The notes under the pieces are model-generated. The model was given only the letters and a program-made list of their open reading frames with translations, had not been told where the DNA came from and ran no database searches. From contig WELA01003606.1 in NCBI GenBank assembly GCA_009602735.1, forward strand, positions 1-64,000: DNA of 64,000 nucleotides. The letters are read 5' to 3'. The position numbers were made by a program, and so were the translations under genes. Shown piece after piece: positions 47,201 through 59,875 of the stretch (the first letter of the stretch is position 1; every line of letters begins with the position of its first letter). This DNA comes from Mesotaenium endlicherianum. Its lineage: Eukaryota > Streptophyta > Zygnematophyceae > Zygnematales > Mesotaeniaceae.

Positions 47201-50200
47201 TGCATCAATGACATTAGTCATAGATAGAAGTTTTGGCATTGCAGCAGAAGAAAAATCAAGACGTGGTAGGTGGCACCAGTATGAAGCAGCCTGCTCAGCC
47301 AGCCCAGCCAGCCCAGCCTGCGTTCCTGTGGCTAACAGAGGAAGAAGGGCAGGCAGGCAGGCACCACGCGCCGGGGGAGGCCTCGTCTCTACTTGGTCTA
47401 AACTTCCTCCTCCTGCTTTCTCCACTAGCAAGTAGTAATAGCAGTAACATCAGGAGCACCTACTTTGGCAGGCATGATGGAGCCCACGAGAAGAGAGGAG
47501 GGCCACACCTGGCGGCGGAACATGCAGCCAGTGCCCACATACATGGGGCCCTGCTGCCCATCCTGGCCCTTCATGTTCACCTGCACACATTCACCCTCCA
47601 TCACATCGTGAGAGAGAGGGGAGGGGAATAGCAATCACATGCAGCGATAGTCACTCACCGCAGCTAGGTATCTGTCAAAGAAAAAATACAGAAAAAAGGA
47701 GATGAGCATGTTATAGAACCATTCTCTATTCACTGTAAAGCACATGATATGATGGATACGTATATAGGAACTGTTGTTCAGGCTGACACATGTGCCTCTG
47801 ATTTGGGCATGGCACGGGAAGCAGGGGACACCAGAAGTGTAAGTGCCACTTGTACATGAGACATTTCATACACGATTGCGACAGGCTCTCAAACAGTTTA
47901 CTGGTGGGGGACGGGAAGGCTGGGTTTGAGTTCCGAGCACACATCATAGAACACCGTGTTGTGATTGGCATAACGATCATTGCGATCGACGCCATCAAAG
48001 CGCTGTGGGAATTGCACAAAGCAGACGCGGCCGCCCTTGCGCGGGTCTATGAGGAAGCACACGCCCTGCTCAGGCACGAGAGGAGAAGGAGAAGAAAAGG
48101 CAATCAGGAACAACTGAATGAATGAGGGAGCAGACCTCCCCTGTGCCAGTTGTGCCCCATTTCCACTCAGAGGGCAAGGCGTACCAGGGCTTTATTTTGA
48201 TTGGATAAATGTGTACTGCCCTGCCTGCATGCACGTCCGCAACAGTGTGGATGCACATGTGCAACGGTACCTACGTCGTTTGTGTGAGTCCCTGTGTTGA
48301 AGCTGGCACAAAGAGGACAAAGCAGGACAAAGCCAAAAGGTGCTGCACGGAAAGGCAAGCACGGAGCAGACTGCACGTGCCTCACTGATTTAACCTGAAC
48401 TGCGGAGATTGGCGAGCAATCCCGCCGTCTTCCAGCTGCCTGTTGTAAACATCTTGATGTCTTTGCCACACCAAAACCGAGATACAGCCCCCAGCAGATG
48501 CACGACGGCAAAGAGGCGCAGACGAGGGAGAAGCAGAAGTTGCTTTAAACCTCGCGAATGGCGGCCGAGTTGTTAATGTAGTGGTCGCAGTCTAGGTTGA
48601 GCACGAACGGCGCATTGGATATCAGCGCCGACGACCGCATCTGGACATATAAGAACCGCAAGAGAAGACAAACATGAGCACCGATTAGTCACCATGAGCA
48701 ATCTCTCCAAACAGTAAGCACCCGCTGTAGTACATAGATGTCAGCAAACAAACATGGACAACCTTCCCACCATAGTCTGTACTTATGACGCATTTGTGGC
48801 TGTTCACGACTACGATGTCAAAGCGCAAGCATCGACTGCCCATGCAGGTCCCCATCTGAAGGGTAACTCGAGTGAATGGAGCACAACACACAGAGAGAGG
48901 GGAGGGCGCACAAGTGCATTCATAGCGCCAGCCTTCTTGTTGTGCTCAAACCCGGGCCTCTTCTCCCTTGACATGTACACCTGCAATGCCACGCCCAGCC
49001 ACAGCAGTCTAAAAAAATAGCGTTACCAATCACAAGGACATTGACCAGACTAGATAAGATAGGAAAAATACATATAGGTACTTACGTGTGAGTGTAATAT
49101 ACAGTGTAGAAGAAACCTCAACCCTTGGTAAGGACATGTAAAAGAAGAGTGAATAGCCTGGACATGACCCATGACCCATGAGCTTACTGTAAGGCCACAT
49201 GTCAATCTTCGAAGGAAAATGAGCATGATTCCATAGGCGGACAGACAGAGAGACAGGCAGGCAGGCAGGTCAAAGACACCTCAAGTTTAATCAATGAATA
49301 TGTGAAGGTTGCATTGGTTGGCAACATGCTTATGCACCTGTACATACTGAAGCTACAAGTCATGCATGTGTATGTGTGGGTGTATGAGCGTGTTTGCGTG
49401 CTCACGTGTGTGTGTGTGTGCGTGTGTGCGTGTGTGTGTGTGTGTGTGTGTATGTGTGTGTATATGCGCATTTGCCTCTGCTACAGCTCAAATTTTAGGG
49501 CATGCGTGCAAGAAACACTCATAGCACGAGACCCATGTCGTCTGCTTGATACCCTGGACTAAGCTAGTAGGCAGGCGGGCTGCACAGGGAAAGTGCAGTC
49601 ATGAAATGAAGACTACTGAGAGGGAACGATGGCCAATCTGCAGAAAGCCCAGGCGGCAGACAGACAGATACAGGTGAAGTGAAGCACGAACAAGGCGGGG
49701 AAGAGGGTTGTTGTTGACATCGCGAGTTCCGCTCTCCGGTTGCAGAAACACCTGCAGAAACTCCCCGTCCCTCCATCCGCCGCACAAGCAGCAGCTTGTC
49801 ATTACAGGGAATGGGGATAGGAGGCAGGCGGGAGTGGAGGCGGGAAGGAAGGGAGTAAGGGGACTACATACTACAGATACAGCTGAATAGGTCCATCTGG
49901 AAGCAGGGGGGTTTCCAAAATGGCAGAGAGACGCATGAGCAGGTATGCCTTATGCACAAGGTGGTCTTCAAAATCCACCTGATAATCAATCAATCCTTCC
50001 AATACCACTGTCAAGTCAAAGCATAGGAGTCAAAAGACTAATTACTCTCCTCTTTGCTGCTAGCCACATCAGAATGGTGATGCACACAAATCAAAGGTCC
50101 AGATAACATCCAATAATGGGAGGGGTACACAGGCAAGACACACCTGGATCATGCCAACGTGGTTACTTCTCACGTTGCCAGGCCACGGCGTGCCATCTGG

Positions 50201-53200
50201 CATCCTCCAGCCATCCCTCACAATCTCCTGGGACTTGGCCACCAGGGAGTTAATTCTCACTTTGAATTCGTCATACTCCCTCTGCGCTCGCAACCATTAT
50301 TCGCACCTCACCAATTTCTGCTTAGAGCACAAGTTTCACCTCTAGGGATTTTATGTGCAATATGTGCCATGAATCAGCAAAACTGGTGATACCACACATG
50401 TGGAGGCGATGGCACTACGTGCAATCAGATGGATACAGGCAGTATGACATGTGATAATGCGACAAGTATAATAGGCTAAGGGCAGCGTTTGGCAGTTGCC
50501 ATGAAAGGCTAGTTTCAAGATTTTAAGAAATGGGAAGGGGGAGCCAAGACCTTCATGCGGCGGCGCTCGCGCACAAACTCCGGTTGCACCTGGCCTTTCA
50601 GATAGTCCACTGTCTGCTCACCCACCAGCCACAAACAGGCCCATAATTGTTGGTTGTGGGTGGAGACAGTGTGTACATACAGTGCTTCCTTTGCACCCCC
50701 AACACACAGTCTCGTTTGAGCATGGGTAGGTGTTGATTGCACAATAAAACCACTTTTTGGTTAAATCCGCATAGTTGGGCAAACACTTACCAACTCAGTC
50801 ATAGAGACTCACTGAAGTGTGGGCTGTAAAAGCTTTGTGCTCCTGATCTTTGAAAGAAAAGCTAGTGATAAAGACTGCCTCTTCTAAGCTTAGCACACAC
50901 ATACATTTACACTCAGTGCATACGCACTCCCACACAGACACACTCGCACGCATACGCATGCCATGTGGAATAGAGAATACACGCCATTCTTTATGAAAAA
51001 CACATTTGCAAGAAACATTCAGCCACAAGCTTCAAGCGTCCCTCAAGTGGCCATGCACCTGTGAGAAGTAGACTTCCGGCGCACGGGGCTCGAGGGTGTA
51101 GCGCTTGCAGAAGGGCACCCAAGAGCGCGCAAAGTTGGCTGTCTCCGTCAGCGCTTCAAACGTCAGCATGGATGCGCCGTCGTCCGACAGGTACAGCGCC
51201 ATCCTGCATCCATTCATCACAGCAAAGTTGGGGGAGGGAAGGGAGGATAGGGAGGAACCGCAAGAGAGGGAGCCAAGGCATCACGAGAGGCCCTCAAAAC
51301 AAGTACCGCACAAATACCCAATGCTACCTGGTTCATAGCCAGCACAGTAACAGCCCCCACCCCAATGAGAACGTCGCCTATACGTGCTGTCCAACCCAAG
51401 ATGTGGAGTGCCTTACAGTAATGAGCTTTTCCGTCCGACAGTGGAATATTTGTAGACTTATCACGAGGGCCTGAAATGAGGACCAAATTGCGGACCCTCA
51501 CGAGCTTCTTAGCAACGTAAGAAAAAATACTAGAGGTGAGAATTGCAACACACTGAAGCACATACACGCACAAACGCGCAGAAACACACACACATCGCAG
51601 ATGACACCGGAGACCATGGACACTCAGAAGGAGAATGAAGACGGACGGTGATGAAGGTCCTAGTGTGGACGAACTTTTCAACAGGGTAGTCGGCCGCCAG
51701 AATGCTGAGCACCACATTGGCCGTCACCAGGGGGGGCTCCTTCTCGGGATCGGCAGTGGACACAAAGATGTCCACATTTGGCAGCTGCGAAGCCTGCCCG
51801 TCTGGCTCACACCTGCGTGAGGAATTTGCCAGACAAGTGGAACACCTAAGCTTTCAAGCCTATTATGTTCACCCTGCTTTCTCTATATTATTCAGAGAGC
51901 TATGTCAGAATGAGAAGTTGGCAAAACTGAAGAGTACGTGGGCTCTTAATAGACGAGACAAGGGTAACATGAGTGCTTGCCCGCGCCCTACGTAAGAATG
52001 GAGCAGCAGGACGTCTAGTGCAGGGAAGGGACTGCCATCAGTCCTACCCAGATAATGGTATAAGTAGCAAGCTCAAGAAGGTTTCTAAATATATCCAATT
52101 CTGAAAGCATACGGCATCATCGTTTACAGGCAATCATCCACAACCCTTGCAAAACAAGAATGGATGTGGGTTTAGAGTGTACCTAAGCCTAAGCCTGTCC
52201 AGATAAGTCTCACGCGTGATGGGGCTCCACTTGGGAATCTGATCAAAAATCCACGAGATTCCAAACCTACACACATAGAAGACGCATGGCTAGTTATAGT
52301 CAACCCCACAGGCCAGCAGCACAGTAGCAGGACTCACACTCACTATGCACTCGCACGCTAGCAGGCGGCTGGGAGAAAGGGAAGCTGGCGGCTACGGCAC
52401 TCAGACTATTGATTGTAGACCACTAACACACGGACTCCATCTACTCCAGGTGCAGCTTGAAGGGCTCTACCAGAAACCTGTCTGCTTCTGACACGAATTG
52501 CGATATCATCCAATTCTGTTGCGACAGGTGTACTGTGTTTGCACAATGACCTACTCAGGAACAAACCTCAGACCTGTCACAAGAGTCTGTTGCACGTGTA
52601 GAAACTGTATGCAAGCAGACGCACACCGACTATAAGCAGAGACACACAACTAGGCTCAGAGGACCTTGGATGTGATTAAGGGGAAAGAGAACAGACCAGA
52701 TCTCGCAGATGACAGACGTGAGCCACAGGAAGTAGGCACTCTTGTTGGGGTTCGTGACGCGGAAGTAGAAGAACGCCAGCGTCGCAATCAGGCGCAAGAT
52801 GACCACAAATCTGCCACGTGTTGCATAGAACAACGTACTCAAGTCAGCAGGGACGTTCTTTCCATTTTTAAGATACATTGTGTCACACATATTTATGCAC
52901 GCGGACGAGTGACAGGACGAGTCTATCATATGCTGTGCTGCAAAGTTGTTGAGTGATTGCTGCTCTTTCATAGTATTGTCATGACTAGCAGGACCTTAGA
53001 GTAGGGCTCCTTGGTGGAGGAGAGGCCTGTCAGTCGTGACTGTACACTACACGTGTCGTACGCCTGCATCACTGCGTGCGTGCACCTTGGAGGACGGCCA
53101 GGACTGAGGAGCTAACTACAACATTCCAAAAAGAAATCAAATACACTTGCAGCAAATTACAAGGCCTGCCGGGTGACGAGCTTTAGAGAAGCAGGAGGAA

Positions 53201-56200
53201 CCTGTAGGGGTTGATGAGGCTGGCTGCCACCGGCACCTTGCGCCACAGAGGGCGCCTTGTGTCGTCCACCCTGCACCCACACCATCGCGTGCACATCCGT
53301 TCGCCCCAGCCACACCAGCACATTGCATGTTGCAATACCCCAAGACTTTACAGCACGCATGCATATGCGCACTCCTCTGCCCCCATTCGCACCAGCATTT
53401 TGAAGCTTAACTTACATCACGCACTTACAGCACAGCACGGGTATTGCACTCATAGTCTCATGGTATATATATAAGATGAATCCTGCATCACACAATAGGT
53501 GTATTTCTCTACAAGGTGAAGACAAAATGAAGTCGAAGTACAATTATCATGATTTGTAGGCAGTGAGAACTGTTTCCATCGCCGTAAAAGAAGCACCAAG
53601 ACGGAGGCAAGGAATGAAGGACGAGATTGAAAGAGAGTCAGAATGTGTACATGAGGGGAACATCATCATGGTCATCTGTGACGTCGAATCTGTCCCCGTC
53701 GGCTTCCGACAAGTGGAAGGACGATGTGCGCTTATGCCACACAATGCTGCCATACCCGTACTCAGGAGGAGATTTGGTTGCGTCCATAGCCTGCTGGTAC
53801 ACGTGCAGCCGTACATCAACCCAGATACACATCGACAGTTATTCAAGCATTCTGGACTCCAGGTTTGCATTTGAAATCACGATGTGAATACATCAAGCAG
53901 TCTATAAAACTTTCTGTGACAGTCTTAAAACGGTGGACGAAGGCACCATGACGTTCTCGCTATGAAAAGCAGACAACGCAATGGATGTGAAATGAAGACT
54001 TGAGTACCCTCGATATCAAACATACAGTATGCGTGCCCTCAGGGAAATGAATGCAAGCACCAAGTCCCTGGTCCCTAAGCTGTTGTATGGTGCGTACGAA
54101 TCTGCTCCATCTGGCTGTCTCTGTTTCACAAACTTATGCAAAACAATACCAAGAGGAGAGGAGGAAATAAGCCACCTGAACAGCCAGAATGTTGCTGTCA
54201 GTCTCCCCTGCTGTGCTGGAGCATGGGTACGCTGCCACGTGTTCAAGCTTCTTGTCCAGCGTGCCACCCTGGTGGGCCATCTGAATGTCTCCCTCCGATT
54301 GGCCGATGGCATATTTGCCTATCTGTCACATATTGGAGAGGATACAAGCATCAAGCCCATGATCAAAAGTAGGCGCAGAGGCACAGACGCACCAACACAC
54401 TGTACCATCCACTGTACGGATTATCGATGATCTTGGAACCACAAGTACAGCATGCACAACATTTGCTCTTAAAGAACTTTGTGGAACTGGATGTTGAGAA
54501 GCCTGTTCAAGAAGCCCGTGTAGCAACACACATTACCAATATTTGTCATTACTGTCATACTGTCAAATGGACCAAACAAAAGTGAGTAATGCAGGTCTGA
54601 GATAGTCATTTGTATCCGCCATCTCAAAATGTGGAAGATCTGACCAATAACCCCGCTGAACAAGCAGGACCTTCCAGGGAAACCAGCCCTACCTCCGAGC
54701 TTACCTTTCACCACTGGAGTACAAGTATAATGGTCATCACAAATCACTTGCTGATACAGACAAAAGCAGCTGAAAGTAAGGGCAAGAATTCTGAAGATGT
54801 TTCAAAGGAAGTGGCAAGAACTGCAACAGACGAGACTTGTCAAACATCAAAGAGTTGGACGTAGATAGGCCGAAGGAACATTGGAGATCAGGAAGGCATA
54901 TACAGGAGACAGATAATAGTAGAGGGAAGAAAAAAACATACCAGCCCCTCAGGAATCTCGGTTATGCCGCCATCTTCCACCATACCAGCCTGCTGCTGTT
55001 GCTGCTGCTGAATGAGTAGCTTTGTCCTAGGGCTGACCGCATCCCTTTCTGCAGCACCAGCGGAGGATTTACCAAACTCAGAGTCCAGCTGCTCGTGGCT
55101 GTCAAAAAATGCCACCTGGCTCTGCTGGTGCTGGTGGTGCACCAGCGCTTGCTCGTCGGGGCTGAGGCGGTACTCTGACGTGGTGCTTGGCGGCAGCTGC
55201 TCCTCGAAGTGATCCATGACATCGTCTGCACTGTCCCCGGGTATCGCGGGACTGCCTGCCACACAAAATTGTCACAAAACCTTTTGTGCTGTCCGCTTTT
55301 GCATGAATTGCAGAGGTGAATATGGACACGGAAACATCAAAGCTCACGTCCACCTGTGTAGCATTGTACACACTACATACTTTTTTCATCTGACTGTTTT
55401 CATCTGCAGCCAGCCAGGTTGACAGAATGAGCAGCCTGAAAGAGCTGAACCAGTTGCGAGGTGGCCATGCTGCCGAGACGATGAGCAGATCCAGGCTCTG
55501 GATAATCTCCCACATAGCATGCTCATTCACACTACTAACAGGGCGCCTTGAATCAAAATACAGCTTCCGAGTGTTGAATAGCCCTGCCATTGCTACCACT
55601 TGTCGTTTCTGCCTCGTCTCACGTCGTAACCTCGTATCGACAAGAACACAAGGAGAACATACAAGAGGGGAGCAATGACGACCGCACATTCCTAATAGAT
55701 AATGAGCTCCTGATGCGCAAATCACAGCTTGCACTGCACCAAACTCGAGTAATGACCAGCTGCCTTCTCCTTGGCATGTGGGCGCAAGGACTAGCCTCAG
55801 CTCATTGTTTGACAATTTCAGTGGATTATAGGCTTCATACAAAGAGTTGAAGAAGCTCATACATTATTGCAATACTGAAGCTTAACTTAAAAGAGTGGGT
55901 TCTAGTTCCGCCTTGGACCTTACTACTGGGACAACTTTACAAAATATGGAAGCAAGAAGCAGCGTGAGCTCTCGCTAGTTCTGTACCTAAGCACTCCTAT
56001 ACTTACACTGTCTTGCAGTGTACATCTCGGTGCATGTATCTCATTATCTAGCTTGACGCCCTCACCTTTCATGCGCCTGTACTTAGACAGACATGAAGGG
56101 CACCTATTTCCCTCGTGCAAGCGGATGTATTCATAACAGGGTCTGCACATGCGGAATGCGCATTCACATGGCACAAACTCCCGTCCTTCCGCATTCAGGC

Positions 56201-56847
56201 CAATCTCTTTTGAGCAGATGGCACATGGCAACTTGTGGTATGGGTAGTCGTCCCCATGGTTGGCCTGCAAATGCGCATGTGCAGAAAGACTACTTAAGCT
56301 CATTATACCATCTAAATTTGTAAAATAAATTGATCAGAGAGAGACCGTTGCTGACAAACCATATCAGGTGCAACTCTGCAGGGACATTTACTATCGAAAG
56401 AAGTAGCTTAGGAAATGCTTAGAAGAATAGTGAATGCAGTGGCTGTCCTGCATTTGACAATCGGACGGCTGCTGCAAGGTTCACTGGCTTAAGTCTGATT
56501 AGAGAAGAGAACAGAAGTAAGCCCACGTGTATAAATGTAGGGTATACGTAGCTGAAGACTAAAGGCGCAGCTCAATCTGATCAAAGAGCCGTATTTGCAT
56601 AGCCATTACAGCGACTATTTTGCTGCTCCCTTTCAAAACCAACTGATCATATTGGCATACAAGAATCCATCAAGAGAGGAGACAGTCGAAGAAAAGTCAA
56701 GAAATATTTGCTCCTGCATTGTAAATGTACCTCGTTAATGACAATGGAAGACGACACGGAGAGCTCACGGCGCAAGTGGCTTCCTAACACCATCATGTTC
56801 TCCATGTTATAACCCCCTTCCTGAACGGAATATACAGACTCGGACAT
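41272..56847 (-). CDS. CESA: Cellulose synthase catalytic subunit, plant rosette type (30 exons, 1130 aa)
   Basis: Makes beta-1,4-glucan from UDP-glucose at the plasma membrane as part of a rosette complex. The 30 GT-AG exons close in phase (3393 nt). Order: RING-type zinc finger (residues 53-97); variable Gln-rich linker; two membrane helices (about 330-375); first catalytic Asp in SDDG (448-449); plant-conserved region ([26 protein letters not shown]; about 490-540); DCD (616-618); class-specific region with CCCPTW and Lys-rich segment (about 700-770); TED (845-847); QVLRW (885-889); then six further membrane helices to the end. Length fits the family (about 1000-1100). Oddities: the RING finger has C-x-C where plant CESAs have C-x2-C, and the C-terminus ends SLLWSKTGV without the usual VRIDPF tail. 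The start at 56847 gives the longest leader; Met15 or Met18/19 are alternatives. Which CESA class it represents is undetermined. Confidence 0.95.
41738..41762. repeat. (CA)n microsatellite in CESA intron 28
   Basis: A run of ca dinucleotides in the intron just upstream (in gene sense) of exon 29. Confidence 0.85.
43621..43671. repeat. (CA)n/(CG)n microsatellite at the CESA exon 25 acceptor
   Basis: On the gene strand this is a gt/gc run ending about 15 bases before the splice acceptor, so it replaces part of a normal pyrimidine tract. Confidence 0.85.
45361..45400. repeat. (CAG)n-like repeat in CESA intron 21
   Basis: agc triplets interrupted by agt. On the gene strand it is a CTG-type run inside the intron, not coding. 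Confidence 0.85.
49405..49463. repeat. (GT)n microsatellite in CESA intron 13
   Basis: Interrupted gt run with cgtg and tatg variants, intronic. Confidence 0.85.
56091..56225 (-). other. CESA: CESA RING-type zinc finger with C-x-C variant
   Basis: Eight cysteines at residues 53, 56, 72, 74, 79, 82, 94 and 97. Spacing is C-x2-C-x15-C-x1-C-x4-C-x2-C-x11-C-x2-C. Plant CESAs such as AtCESA1 have x2 between the third and fourth cysteine (VACNECAF); here it reads VPCECAF. The zinc finger helps CESA subunits pair. Confidence 0.85.
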
Positions 56848-57573
56848 TTTTCTTTCCTCCTTCAGGCAGTGATTTCCTTTGCCGACTCTTCTTGTTTGCT
56901 CCTCTCCTGCTTATACTACAGGAATCTGTAGGACTCCGCAGGTCTTTTTGCATAGGCGGGTTTTGCGGCCTGCGCCATACGGCTACGCTGGCAGCCATCA
57001 TGCTTGCGATCTTTGAGAGTCTGAACGTTGGTAGGCCTTCAGCGAAGCAGCTCAGCCAAGGTTGTGCTGTTTACTCTAGGTAACACACCTCGCAGGACTG
57101 ACTCTAAAGGGCCATTGCTCGTCACTCTTGCCGAGGTGGAGAAAGGCGACTTATTGCTCCAGATAACTCTGAATGATCGATGAAACAGATGATGGTGAAC
57201 AAAAGTGCACTTACAAGACAGCTAGTATAGAGATCGCCTATGTAAGGTGGACAACGGTGAATGACATGGTGAATGACGGTGAATTACGAGGTTGCAGGAT
57301 GTTGCAGGGGTACGTGGCTTACACCTGCTCTTACCTACACGCGCGTTGTTATTAAACACCAATCGTTCCACCTCGGTTTACCGCCTTTCACGTTATGACT
57401 TGCAGTCCTTGGAGTTGGACTTTTGGTCCAACCTTCAAACTCCACAGTGGTCCAGTCGACAGTCGATGCAGATTGGCAAAATTGATGCAGAATCGGTCAT
57501 AACTTCAAGAATAAATCGTAGTTCAATCGAATTCGCAAAGTTTGCTAATCCGGTGCCCGAGTAGCACACCAGA
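56848..57573 (-). promoter_or_regulatory. Upstream region of CESA
   Basis: 726 bp between the CESA start codon and the inverted-repeat element at 57574. It must contain the 5' leader and core promoter. A minus-strand frame (57001-56807) starts upstream and overlaps the CESA start in another phase. No confident TATA box was assigned. Confidence 0.45.
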
Positions 57574-58473
57574 GGGCTGGTTTACAGTGAGCACTCGCGT
57601 AATGTGCTATTCCGCCGTTCGCGCTGCTTTCTTTTCTGCCATTCAACTTTATACACATACTATTGAATTTCAAAATGACGAGAACCTCGGACTTTTGGTT
57701 TACGGTACCCACGCCTTTTAACTATTCAAACGCGAGTTAAACGCCCCAGCCTAGCATGCCAGGATTTGAATGACCTTTTTCCTCGGACGAAACGGTCACT
57801 CTCAAATTCACTTCAAATTTCACTCCAAATTTCTGCACAATTTGGTATCAAATTTGAGCTCTTCTTTTGTTCCCGCTCGACGTCGAAACCACTTCACTAT
57901 ATACTAGCTACTCTTTGCGTTTTCCATTCATTGCTTCTTTTGAAGTTAAGAATTCCTAGCTTTCGTTGAGCGATTATTGCAAAGTGAGATAACCTTCTCT
58001 GCCTTCGTTGCTATGTAGTCGCGGTTTCTGCTTTGTTTGGTGGAGTTTGGCGCGAAATGAAAATTTAGGATTTTTTGGTGTGCGTTGCTTTTGGCACACA
58101 AGAATTCAAAATAGGGAAAAGGTACAAGATTAGTACCATAGGAGGGATTTGACAAGACCTTTTGACATGTACGTACACGTACGATAGTGGCTTTTACCGG
58201 ACGAAAGAGATGATAGCGAGTGTATGTTCAATTGCAGAAAAGTCAAATGACCTCGATAGGTCATTTGAGTTTCACGCTGTAATGCCGAGTTTTGGCTTGT
58301 AGTTCAATTTTACAAAACCCTCTTTTCAAATATGAAACAAGCCCGAAAACCCACTGTAAACCACGTTTGGGACGTCGATGAACAACATTGAAAGCATCAC
58401 TGTACTCTCGAGTACACGCAAGTACATTTGAAATGGACAATGGCGCTAATTAGCGCCCACTGTAAACCAGCCC
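57574..58473. mobile_element. 0.9-kb inverted-repeat element upstream of CESA
   Basis: Ends match in inverted orientation: gggctggtttacagtg at 57574 and cactgtaaaccagccc ending at 58473, with partial agreement a few bases further (gagcact / gggcgct). A third copy of the core ccactgtaaacca lies inside near 58350. No domain-bearing frame and no clear target duplication were found, so the superfamily is open. It resembles a MITE or a deletion derivative of a DNA transposon. Confidence 0.6.
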
Positions 58474-59027
58474 CTATATGCAAACTTCCTGCCGCGGTCA
58501 TGGCCGCGGTTGTACAATTCTGGACATGATAAGTACGATAGAAGTCAGCGACATTGTGCTCCCGGTCAACTCCTACAAACCTGAACAAACCCCAAGAAGC
58601 CAACGAATTGCAACTAGAAACGATACAGGGTACTGCATGGGTTCACGCCAGACCCTTGCATTCATAACTTTTTGGGTGTTATTTGTGATTTTGGATGTTA
58701 AAAAATCCGATCAAAACAAAAAGAATGTGAAATAAAATCCAGTTTGTTGAAAGCGTATGTCAAAGAAAACCCGGAAATAATTGATTTGGATGCTAAGAAA
58801 ATCCTGTCATTAAATTTTGGATGTTTTTTTTACCAATAGGGTACGGGCCCTAGGGCTAGGGGCCAGAGTTGTTATTGTGCAATCATTGCTAGTGGTCACT
58901 TGTAAGTGACCAGTCATAACTCATGGATCACCGACAAGAAATATGAAGGAAGCCGAGGCCCCTCACATTGCAAAGTCTGAATGCCGTACTGTGGCAACCG
59001 TGTAGATTGTCACCCTCGTCAACTATA
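58474..59027. other. Unassigned intergenic sequence
   Basis: No gene or repeat partner recognised. AT-rich with short chance frames. Confidence 0.5.
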
Positions 59028-59032
59028 TAGTA

Positions 59033-59785
59033 TGTAAGGTCATAGATTTGTAAAGTGCATTTTTGAGTTTCATAAAATTATTTTTTGATTGTACATTCAT
59101 GTAGAGTGAATTTTTGTGGTCATTTTGATATAAAGTTCATTGAATTTGGTCAAGTATTAAGAGAGTTACGGATTTCTGAAGTTTGATTAGTTTTGAGGTC
59201 GGTTGACGACTGTCCTTAATTCGCGGTGAGCGCGACCGTCGGATTGACCGACAGCGTCGAGCGATCTGGCCCGTTAGAACCTTTTTAAAAAACTCGAACC
59301 TTCACGTAAGTTCGGCTGACGCGGAGTGCCGACTAGGTCGATTTACCTAGAAGTTTCGGTTTAGCCTAGCGCGTCTAAGATAGAATATTCTAGTAATGTC
59401 GATGCATGTAGGTGGACGTCAATTCAGCCCGACACGTCAGATTAGACTGATCTGGCTTACTCACGAATATTCTGGAAGGGACGATTTGACGAACACCAAG
59501 GAAAATCCGTAGCTTCCTCCTAGGGAGGAGCACTTAGGCAGAAAATTATAAAAAGGCATAACTTCTTTGTTTCTTATCAGTTTTCACTTCTGTAAATTCC
59601 TACGGGTTTGTAATGACAAGGCCTTTCATCCTACATCATTTGTGAGCAGTTTCTTGCCACTCAAAATGTCAAGTAATTTTCTTAAACTTTCTTAGCAATA
59701 TGCCGCTGCACTCTTGAGTATGATTGCAACTAGCTTTGTTCCTCGTGCGTCACTACGCTTCCACTAGGGCACTCTGCCCCTTTCA
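59033..59785 (+). mobile_element. Solo LTR, family related to the LARD-like element
   Basis: 753 bp starting tgtaaggt and ending ccctttca, with target duplication tagta at 59028-59032 and 59786-59790. Its first 180 bases align loosely with the LARD-like LTR (shared tgtaagg, agtatt-agagagtta, tctgaagttt-type words). It contains a TATA-like ataaaaag near 59550. No interior or second LTR adjoins, so it is a solo LTR left by recombination between the two LTRs of a full element. Confidence 0.85.
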
Positions 59786-59875
59786 TAGTAGGTACAAGTT
59801 ACAACTTGCAAATTGCCGCAAATTACCCCTTACTTTGAAGGAAAAAAAAAATTATCAACTGGACTGAAACGGAGA

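Larger units (their letters stand above)
41272..56847 (-). other. CESA: Exon map of the CESA gene
   Basis: Coding exons in order (minus strand): 56847-56731, 56264-56066, 55255-54942, 54322-54176, 53790-53651, 53270-53202, 52810-52697, 52266-52183, 51812-51675, 51203-51059, 50613-50551, 50281-50144, 49751-49692, 48980-48912, 48640-48551, 48065-47943, 47580-47509, 47171-46946, 46586-46474, 46146-46060, 45554-45447, 44813-44767, 44464-44372, 44021-43919, 43606-43525, 43196-43114, 42688-42590, 42154-42052, 41693-41629, 41373-41272. Exons 3-5 code the poorly conserved linker and are the least certain. The others align with family motifs. Confidence 0.85.

Noticed and set aside
47055-47435. Plus-strand frame of 126 codons
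   Set aside because: Antisense shadow of CESA exon 18 and neighbouring intron.
51217-51717. 166-codon minus-strand frame
   Set aside because: It lies in the intron between CESA exons 9 and 10 and overlaps exon 9 in the wrong phase.
57574-58473. Tc1/mariner or Harbinger assignment
   Set aside because: No TA or TWA duplication could be placed at the ends and no transposase frame exists.
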